Assembly (NCBI GenBank): GCA_002914845.1
Contig: JXTC01000043.1
Span: 54,142-118,141, forward strand
From: Trema orientale
Lineage: Eukaryota > Streptophyta > Magnoliopsida > Rosales > Cannabaceae
DNA length: 64,000 bases
Reading direction: 5' to 3'
The notes beneath the pieces were generated by a model. It made no database searches and was not told the DNA's origin. It saw only the letters and a program-made list of their open reading frames with translations. How positions within the stretch are numbered: the first letter of the stretch is position 1; each line of letters begins with the position of its first letter. Made by a program: the position numbers and the translations under genes. Positions 21,841-30,970 of this stretch are shown one piece after another.

Positions 21841-24009
21841 ATGCATATATGTTTTCCAAGGGTTACATGCTGTAATCATTCAACATGCTTTCTTATTTGT
21901 CTCGGTAAATTAATAGCATTTCTCAGAGTTTAAACATACAAGGTACATAAACAAAATTATTAATGCGTTCACTAGTATAAACTGAAATTAGGTATGATGA
22001 ACTATTTTAAGTACCTAATTAGCTTAAGAACTCCATCATGCACCGAAGTAATTAGCCTAACATTTCTAGTACTTTTGTATGCTTGTCTATTAAAAAACAA
22101 TACGTTTTCTTTTCCACGCACAAGAATCGAACAAGAGGTTATATATGTGTATGTGTCTCTGTATTATTATATTCTGTCGCTAATGGATAGAAACAAAATT
22201 TGTCTAGAATTAATAGAACATTTTTAAGAGAGACCAAGGCAAACTAGAATGCGTTTCCCTTTTTTCAAGACAATATTACATATATCAAAGAAAGAAAAAT
22301 ATTCATATAAGTTTTGTATCTCGCTTATGACAGGTTATATTAAAAGAAAAAGTGTTGGTCACTTGATTTAGTTTTTAATATTTATTAAACAGCGTTTAAT
22401 TAAAGTCATTATTTTCCAATATCTATAAGTGCTTATCATCACAGCCTCTCTGATTTGTTACCTTCAAATATAAAGGGGTGGCGGATACTCATCATGGCCG
22501 ATTGAACCTATGCACAAGAATTTTGACAGTCGGGGATGCGCTATTGTGTATGTTAGAGCGGAATTCTCGCCGTGCAAATTAACATTGATGGATTAAATGG
22601 CAAGATTTACTTTTCGCTATGTTTTCGAGCACTTGGTGATTTTTTTTTTAGCTAGTCAGCATTCAATAATTAATAAATAAATTCGTTCGTAGTAACTCTT
22701 TCTTTTCCTTTTTTTTTTTTTTCCTTTCAAAATTTTAAGCTCTGAAATTCATCGATCCTTAGTAACTTAGCATGCTGCTTCTTGTTTCTCTAAATTTCAG
22801 TATATTTCATAAATAAATAAATAGAGATGTGTATGCATTTACTTTGTCTCCATAACGATTGAATGAAGATTAAACTCTGGACAATTTAAGCATTAGTAAA
22901 TATAAGAGATTAAAAGTACAAAGAAATATATAATATTGGGAGAAAGGAAATTAATAGAAGCTAGGATTTGGGGGGGAAGGGGGGAAGAAGGCAAAGCAAG
23001 TTAAATATTAAGTGCATGGGATTGGGAGTAATAATATTAGAAAACACAAACAAATGCGCGCGTACCAAAAAAAAAAAAAAAGATTGAAGTGGGGTATATT
23101 GAAAAGAAAAAGAAATTTGGGGGTCCAAAACCCAATTTGGGAAAACTTAATACTTAAATTTTGCTTATGTAGACAACTATATCCGATACAAAGTACAGAA
23201 TATGAGCTCTTGAAGAGGAAGATGACTTTGTTTTCTTTTGAGTTGTGGATTACTTTCATGCTAGAGCATATTACTTTCAGTGTATCCTTTTGAAATTCGA
23301 ATAAGGACCTTTAGATTTATATCTTATGTATGCATGGAAAATAAATAAATAAATAAATAAAGCCTTATTCTAGTAGCTCTCTTCATATATCTTATCTTTA
23401 TCTATATATCTATATCTGTTACAATTATAGAAACACGAATGTGCCTAAGGAATCGTGTATTTTGTGTAGCTGCTTAACAGCTTAACATAATTGTTTAATA
23501 CTTTTTAGTTGCTAGTCGTCAACTCTCATGACTCACGACATTTTGTTATTATATAATCCTTATTACTTTTCTTTTTTTTTTTTTAATATAGAAAACTGAA
23601 ACCGTATAAAACAACGAGGTAAACAGCCACCCAGTTTTTGGACTTTCGGTCAAACGGGAAACAGTAAATACCGGTCTCTTTTTTACCTTACGTATTTTTT
23701 TTAAACCAACACCTTAACTGTTTTTTTTTTTTTTTTTAGTAGACGTCTTACTCTTGTCCTCTTTTTATTTTTCAAGAAATAAAATAGCATTTTTTTTGTT
23801 TTCAAATTAATAAAATAGCAGTTTTATTACTTTTATATATTCTTTTTTTTTTTTTTAAGAATGAACTTTTATGTATTCTCAGTTTATATAAATGTTAGAA
23901 ATTTCATTAATAATGCTTAAAATAATAATAATAAAAAAGCCCCTTAACAACTAATAACGGGTCACGTGACTTAGGCACATTCTAAAGTAACTAGTACGTC
24001 AATACAAAT
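21841..24009. other. Long gene-free spacer
   Basis: AT-rich DNA with poly-T and poly-A tracts (around 22700, 23570, 23720 and 23840) and a G-rich run near 22970-22990. Overlapping short frames on both strands near 23010-23290 have no recognisable product. The second copy of the 21066 direct repeat lies at 22389-22462. No gene is supported. Confidence 0.45.
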
Positions 24010-24280
24010 AGAGAAAAGGGCAACTATACAGCAATTTCATATTTTGGAGGCACATGTGCCATTTTTTAAAGTTTGGAGGACATATTTCATATTTTCTTTC
24101 TTATTTTGTCCTTCTAGGTGAATTATACATATTTACGTGGTTGTTTATTTGAATTTGTTTGTGAGAATCCAGTAATAAAAATCTTCCATCAGCTGTGTAT
24201 ATTTTCTAACATTCTTAACGTAAAACCTTGAACTAATTCAAAATACCCGGCCGCCCCAAGATGCTGACTATAATTGAATG
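24010..24280 (+). repeat. Left half of a split TNL-upstream block
   Basis: This parallels 44230-44510 upstream of TNL-C, sharing 'gtttggaggacatat', 'gaattata-atattta-gtgg' and 'aatcttccatcagctgt'. Similarity stops near 'ccccaagatgctgactat'. The continuation of the same block reappears 5 kb away at 29390-29790. Confidence 0.65.
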
Positions 24281-24369
24281 AAATGAACAAGTTGTTGAAT
24301 ATTATTCTTTTTTTTAAAAAAATTCAAATTAGCCGTAAGCATTAAATCATCAACATACACTAGTACTAT

Positions 24370-24850
24370 TGTGGTAAAATAGTGATTTTTTAAGTTCATG
24401 ATAAATAAGTGATAACACTTTATGATTGTGGCAAATAAATAATTTATCAGATATATTGATAAATATGCTATTACATGACTATGGTAAATTTCTTTTTGGT
24501 CATGATAAATAAATAATTTATTAAAGTTATGATGGTAAATATGTCATTGCACAAAGTGGTAAAATTTTTTAATGTCATGGTAAATAAATAATTTACCACT
24601 TTTAATAGTGGTAGATAAATAATTAAATAATTTACTAAGAGTATGATGGTAAATATGTGATTGCACGTGAGCGGTAAAATTTTTTATATCATGGTAAATA
24701 AATGACTTATCACTTTATAGTGGTGGTAAATAAATAATTTACTATGAATATGATGATAAATATTGCATTGCACGTGAGCCATATATATAATAGTAGTAAA
24801 TAAGTGAGCCATATATATAATAGTAGTAAATAATTGACTAAGTGTATAAT
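24370..24850. repeat. Diverged tandem repeat, period about 110 bp
   Basis: The landmark 'atgatggtaaatatg-gattgcac' recurs near 24529, 24643 and 24751, each time linked to 'tggtaaataaataattta'. Three to five degenerate units cover the region, ending in a small exact duplication of 'gagccatatatataatagta' near 24776-24830. It lies about 330 bp before the UGT gene. Confidence 0.7.
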
Positions 24851-25174
24851 AATTAGTTCTAATTATCACAATTAAAAATTTAGATATATTTGTTGATAAA
24901 ATCAAGAAGAGATATCTACTAAAATATATCCTTAAAAGTGAGGTATTTATTTACAATTCCTAGTTAAAAAAACGTACTTGGAGCCCAAGACTATGGGCGG
25001 CTTGGACAACTTGGGCAATGCAATGGTCTTGGACAACACGTTTCCTTGGCCTCCAATTAGTTGACTTGATGACGTCGTACAATCAACGAATTAAAGGATA
25101 CCGATCAGCCATTATTTAATAAGCTCATTTCAAGCTAAAGCTCATGCAAATTAGAAGCACGTGAGAGAAAGAAG

Positions 25175-26994
25175 ATGAGTCCGGTGGAATCAACTAAGAA
25201 CAATATGCCTCATCATCCTAAGCCTCATGCAGTTTGTATTCCTTTCCCGGCTCAAGGCCACATAAACCCCATGCTTCAAGTGTCAAAGCTCCTCCACCAA
25301 AGAGGCTTTCATATCACCTTTGTCAACACAGAGATCAACCATGGCCGCCTCCTCAAGTCCCTAGGCCACGACTCCTTACAAGGCCTCCCTTCCTTCCGCT
25401 TTGAGGCAATCCCCGATGGCCTCCCTCCCCCCGCCGCCGACGCCGACGCCACCCAAGTCGCCCTCTCCCTCTGTGATTCCACCGCCAAAAACTGCCTGGT
25501 CCCCTTCCGCCACCTTGTCCAGAAACTCAACGACGCCGCTTTGGAAGACGACGTCGTTTTCCCTCCTGTGACTTGCATAGTCTCCGACGCCATCATGTCA
25601 TTCACTCTGGACGTATCGGAAGAACTAGGCATTCCCAATGTCCTTTTCTGGACCGCCAGTGCTTGTTCCTTCATGGGCTACCTTCATTGCCGCCCTTTGC
25701 TTGAAAAGGGTATTATACCTCTCAAAGGTATGGTTTGATGCAGTATTGTTGTTAAGAAAACAAAAACACTAATTAAGTCGTTTCAAATTTTAGACGACAT
25801 GACATAATGTTATGAATTTTTATTTCGGACTTTGCATGTTTGTTGGTACTATTTATTATTCCATTTTTTATTTTATTTATAATGTTTTTGGTTTTAGATT
25901 ATAAGAATTAAGATGGTTTTTTCAGTTGAGATGTGACTGTAGAATTTTAATCCCGTTTATTAGAAAAACGTTTGTTAATTTTATGTCATTCGTTAGTTCT
26001 TATGTTACGATCTGATTTAATTTTGACATCTTATGCAGATGAGAGTTATTTGACAAATGGATATTTAGACATGGATCTTGATTGGATACCGGGCCTAAGA
26101 GGAATCCGCTTGAAAAACATGCCATCTATAGTTAGAACCACGGATCCGGAAAATATCATACTTCATTTTGGCATAAGGCAATTTGAGAGAGCAAAAAGGG
26201 GTTCAGCGATTATAGTGAACACGTTTGATGACTTGGAGTGCGAGGTCCTGGAGGCACTATCTTCAATTCTTCCTCCAATCTACACCATAGGCCCACTGGG
26301 CCGGCTGGTAGCGGATCAAGTCCAAGACAGCGCTTTGAATCTCATACGGTCCAATCTGTGGAAAGAGGAAACAGAGTGTCTAGAGTGGCTTAGCTCAAAG
26401 AAGTCCAATTCCGTTGTTTACGTGAATTTTGGGAGCCTTGCGGTGATGACGGCCCAACAACTCACCGAATTCGCTTGGGGAATAGCCAATAGTGGTCAAA
26501 CTTTCATGTGGGTGGTTAGGCCTGATATTGTCGCTGGTGACTCGGAAGTCACTCTTCCAAAGGAGTTTTTGGTTGAGACCAAAGAGAGGGGCCTATTGGT
26601 GAAATGGTGTCCTCAGGAAAAAGTTCTAAGCCACCCTTCGATTGGAGGGTTCTTGACCCACAACGGATGGAATTCGACATTAGAAAGTATTTCTCATGGG
26701 GTGCCTATGATTTGCTGGCCAGTTGGTGGGGACCAACAAACTAATTGTTGGTTTTGTTGCGATAAATGGGGCATAGGGATGGAGATAGACAACAATGCTA
26801 AGAGAGGTGAAATTGAGTTGGTTGTGAGGAAGTTGATGGAGGGAGAGAAGGGCCAAGTGATGAAGAAGAAAGCTATGGAGTGGGAAAAAATGGCACAAGA
26901 TGCAACTATTGGTCTAACTGGGTCGTCTTGTTTGAACTTGGACAAAATGATCAATCAAGTGCTTCTTTCATCGTACCCGTCGACAATAATTTGA
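25175..26994 (+). CDS. UDP-glycosyltransferase, UGT85A-like
   Basis: Two exons, 25175-25727 and 26039-26994, encode about 502 aa. The phase-1 GT-AG intron (311 bp) sits where UGT85 genes often have one and restores [15 protein letters not shown]. Family-1 enzymes move a sugar, usually glucose from UDP-glucose, onto small molecules in the cytosol. Visible features are the candidate catalytic histidine H29 in PAQGHINPM, partner aspartate D138 in [10 protein letters not shown], and the PSPG box at 26605-26736 ending in Gln, which usually indicates UDP-glucose. The box has THNGWNS where nearly all members have THCGWNS. The first exon is GC-rich compared with its surroundings. The natural acceptor is unknown: UGT85 members act on cyanohydrins, iridoids, terpenols and cytokinins. 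It is the only non-NLR gene in the window. Confidence 0.93.
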
Positions 26995-27884
26995 AAAAAA
27001 AATCTCATTTATTGAAGTATTATAGATTTATAAAATAAATGTATTTTTCAGAAGAAGATCCTTTGTAGATCTCTTTAGCCTATAATTTGTCCTATGCTCT
27101 GTTTATTCAATCATATATCTTAATTTGTTACGTTACTATATATGTGATGATTTTTAGAGAAAATACTAATAAATAAACATTTGTTATTGGTGCTTTTCTG
27201 AGGTGATATGTTAAAAGTTCATTTATAGACAATATACAAGAAAATTGGACAAATGATATGCCATTTTCATCAATACATCATGGGTGATCAAACATTTACA
27301 TGGAAACGTACATTATTCATAAGTGTCTTTCATATAATATTGTCTTTGCTTTAGACAAACTGGAATGATAAAGAGTAAATTTAGAATGAGAAAAAGAACT
27401 TAACTTGCTAAATCTAACCTTATTATTCCGGTTAAAGAAAGAAGGGGGAAAGAAAACGCTTTTCACTGATGAAAATTCCCACACCAAAAAAATGGGTAAA
27501 ATTTTTCTGACCAACTACTGTACTAGAATATAACATGAATATTAAAATATGCATCAACTAGCTAGAAATATATCACATAAAATTAAAAGCACGATGGACA
27601 CGGCTACAGAAAAGATATAACTATGATTAACCAACGTAACAATTACTCCAGAAACAAAAAAACCGAAATAAAATGAGTAATGCTGTAATGCTATACATAG
27701 TACCTGTTGATAAGTTATCTAGAAAAAATAGCTTGACAAATTTGACAACATATAACTGATCAGTACTTGTTGAATGCTTTTTCGTATTCCATTCCTTAAC
27801 TCTCTCCTATATTTTCATGTCATTCAAATATTTTTGTCACAATGCTTAGCAATTTGCAACTAAAATATATCTCTCGTAATTTCT
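26995..27884. other. 3' flank of the UGT gene
   Basis: AT-rich sequence, probably with the UGT 3' UTR in the first 150 bp. No further gene is seen. Confidence 0.45.
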
Positions 27885-28115
27885 CTAAGCATTAGTCCTC
27901 GGAGCCAACAGAACTTGCTCAATCAAATTATCCAAATTAATAACAGACTCCGATCTAGGTCAAATTAATAGAGGCCGCTTTGGCCAACTTCTTCAACTAC
28001 ATAGCTCTCTTATCCACTTCCTTACCCTTCTCTCCATCCATCAACTCCCTCTCCAGCATCTCAACCACACCTTCAATCTCCATCTCTATCCACTATTCCC
28101 TACAACTGTACCCAC
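27885..28115 (-). pseudogene. UGT85-like C-terminal fragment
   Basis: Read on the reverse strand, pieces match the C terminus of the intact UGT: IEMEIEG near the start, RELMDGEKGKE in the middle, and LKKLAKAASI further on. In-frame stops interrupt it and the PSPG box is missing. It is an inverted, truncated duplicate about 0.9 kb after the intact gene, showing that this UGT lineage was duplicated here at least once. Confidence 0.7.
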
Positions 28116-28118
28116 GAT

Positions 28119-28322
28119 TTGTCTGTTGCTCCAGAAAAAAGGCCAACATATGACCCAAACCCTGCCGTAGATACTTTCGAGAGTAGAATTCCAGCCTCTA
28201 TGCGTCAAAAGCCCTCTGATAGCGGATGGCAAAGGACGCCAAAGGACAATACACATGAAGATCAATATGCTGGCAACGTTATTGAAGGTAAATTGTTTGA
28301 AAATGATATGTTGTATGATTGA
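28119..28322 (+). other. Unrecognised 67-residue open frame
   Basis: A hydrophilic frame rich in P, D and T (for example [19 protein letters not shown]) lies directly next to the UGT scrap. Its composition is less AT-biased than the surroundings, so it may be a fragment of a former exon. I do not recognise a family and see no promoter or introns. It could equally be chance. Confidence 0.25.
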
Positions 28323-29389
28323 TAATGTGGGGTTGTGTGTTTCTCTCGGATAGTGTAATATGAAAAATTGACGAGAATGATTTTTTTAGATAATGGAAAC
28401 TAGTAAATGGTCTTCACGTAGGAGTAGGTGAGGAAATGTTTTTTGTAATAAAATAGTTAATAAGTTAATAGGAAAGTTTGTTGTTGTATACGGATACGTG
28501 GGCTGCAGGTGAGAGACAAGGCTTTAGATATTGATATAATAATTTATATGAATAGAAAAGAGGAAATGTGAATAGCTGATAGGATGAAGGACTTTTTATT
28601 GCTTTCTTAGTTCATTACATTTGTACACGAGTATCACTGCCTATTTATAGACTGAGTAAGTCGGTTACTTTAAACAAAATATCTTCCTACATAATGTTAT
28701 TACATTATATTCCAGAGACTTCTTCTAAGATAATTTTTTATTTAGTTGTTTTTTCTTGTCTAGATTTTTCTAATTCACCGACTTATAGTTCTAGCATAAT
28801 CTAGAGATAGAGAATTCTAGAAATAAGCATCATTTAATATTTTATCAGTTATAACGAATGAGGTATAGAAGATGACGAGTCATCATGACGACAATCATAA
28901 TAAAATAAAGTTGGTAATTGCTACAATCAGTATTTCACTGTGGTTCATCATGACGACAAGAGAGATGGGTAGTATAGATTTAAGTGATTATTGGACACAT
29001 TGTCTCCTCTTTCTATAGATTGGAATTGGATCCTTTGTTGAGTACATTCAAGGGCTTGTTTTGGAGTTGTGACTTCTCTAGGAGCAGCTGGATTGGGCCA
29101 ATGGCGTAGATGGGTACTGAATTAGCCAATGGAAGATAGTGCTTCCTCGACATCACGGTCCAAGTCGTCAAACGTGTTAAAATATAATCTGGAAAAAGAC
29201 GACTATACGTACCTTCAAACTTCTATTAGGTCCATTCCAGATTTATCGCTATTTGAATAGATCATGACTCTGTATGAGTCCTCAAATTTGTCCCATTGCC
29301 TAGTTACAGGAAAATATATAAGAGATGAATCAGACGGGAGCAAAGAAATTAAGATTTAGGAAAATTAAACATAAACATATAAACAAATT
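28323..29389. other. Gene-free region, possible reverse-strand LTR
   Basis: On the reverse strand, 28560-28680 reads like the promoter and transcript start of a Copia-type LTR ('tataaatag' followed by 'aataaaaagtcc'-like sequence). No matching second LTR or coding part was found, so the assignment is weak. The rest shows nothing recognisable. Confidence 0.3.
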
Positions 29390-29790
29390 CGGCATTTTCT
29401 AATAAAAATATGGAGCATATTAGCGTCCTTATCTTTTAATAAAAATAATCCATTAATTTTGTATGGAGCATATTTTCTTGAGCTGGGCCCACTTAGGCAT
29501 GCCAATTCCACGCTTTTCAGGACACACTCAAATAACAATATAACATAGTGATGAATGGAATATTTACACTATCATATAAATTTAGTTATAATATATAATA
29601 TGTAGATGATCATATTTAAATTCTATACATGTACTTTTGCTTTGTTTCTCCAGCTAAGATTGTGTCTTTACTTATGTGCTCATAGGAAGGCAACGGTTTG
29701 TTTATAGTGCATTTATTGTTGGAAAATAATAATTTGAAGTTTGAACGCATAATATGCCGACGAGAATGCACGAGCTCAATTTTGAGCTCA
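29390..29790 (+). repeat. Right half of a split TNL-upstream block
   Basis: This parallels 44520-44930: 'atcttttaataaaaataa', 'ggagcatattttcttgagct', 'caggacacactcaa' and 'atgccgacga' occur in the same order. With the left half at 24010-24280 it would rebuild the arrangement found in one piece upstream of TNL-C. Confidence 0.65.
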
Positions 29791-29899
29791 TCAAAGACAC
29801 CAAAACTGAACCAAAAATACTTGTTGTTCCTTCTCATCTTCTTGCCAAAGAATTTGTGAACTCGATCTTCATAGATATTGGGCATATAAGAACTAGATC

Positions 29900-30060
29900 A
29901 ACAATGTTTGTTCATTTTGGTCAGTGCTTTTTGGATCCCGATTATTTGGAATTAGAATTTGAATGCCGTTTTTGACAATGGTAATGGTTAAAGTCTCAAG
30001 TGCTACTGGACTCTATTGAGATGAAATGCTCATTCTGGTGATGATTCTAATTTAGAACGA
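29900..30060 (+). pseudogene. Relic of a TNL C-JID domain
   Basis: The short frame ends with LDPDYLELEFECRF, resembling LEDPNYLALGCEYHF in the TNL-D C-JID domain, and then continues with degenerate matches after a frame change. No NBS or LRR sequence is beside it. It suggests that a TNL 3' end once lay here, next to the shared upstream block. Confidence 0.45.
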
Positions 30061-30970
30061 CATTTAGACCGATCATATCATCGGATCTTTTGTTAATTAA
30101 TATTCCCCGAAGTAAATTATTATGATTTCACAGCTATTATTATGATTTCTGGTTCGTCCGATCGAGTCTTTTAAGTTAATAGTTTATTAAAAGATTCTTT
30201 CCCACCTATGCAACAACTCCCACAAACTCAAGACAAGAATAAAATATTCATGCAAACAACTTGTTAGTTGTCCTAAACTTATATTCGTCAATTTATCCTC
30301 TATACCTTTTCGGCTTTTCCTAACCTTTTTAGTTTTCTTCATTAATTTATACTGTAACAACTTGCTAAATTTCTCATTTAAATATTATCTTAATTTTTCT
30401 CATCTTTTGTTTTCTTTTTTCTCAAGAAACTTCAGTCAATTATGCTTTGAAAAAATGATAAGGGCACACCAATCGGAGTTAAATCTTGAAAAAGATGCTT
30501 TCATTTGGTCATGGAAAAACAATAAACATGAGCACATAGTTCAAGCTCTTGGTCTTTTTTCAATTTCAATTATCTTTCATTTTTTCGCCGAATTCCGGGT
30601 TCGTCCAAGAGTCTGTCAAGCAAATTAAAAAAAATTCTCTCCCTCCGAAGAACGACTCAGTAAAAACAAAAGAATACAGGTACGCATGATCATTTGAAAA
30701 ATTTATCTAATTACTTGTTACTTCTCCTGATCTTCTTATTTTTCTTCAATTAATCCCGCATTCAATTTTCATGATTTTCTGGGTCTAGTATATTATGACT
30801 CAACCAAGGATTATATTATTATTTACGATGAATTCCGTATAGGAAAAAATATATTGTAAGAAAGAGAAAGAGATTACTATGATGTTCTTTGCATCAGTTT
30901 TTTATAATTATTAAGTTTTTTTTGACTGATTGCTACCTAAATCGACCGTCGGTAGCTGTCGAAGAAATCG

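Noticed and set aside
23008-23293. Overlapping small open frames on both strands
   Set aside because: Low-complexity composition, no recognisable domain, no promoter or splice context, and the two frames exclude each other.
25309-25674. Antisense frame of 121 residues within UGT exon 1
   Set aside because: Shadow of a GC-rich coding exon; no independent support.
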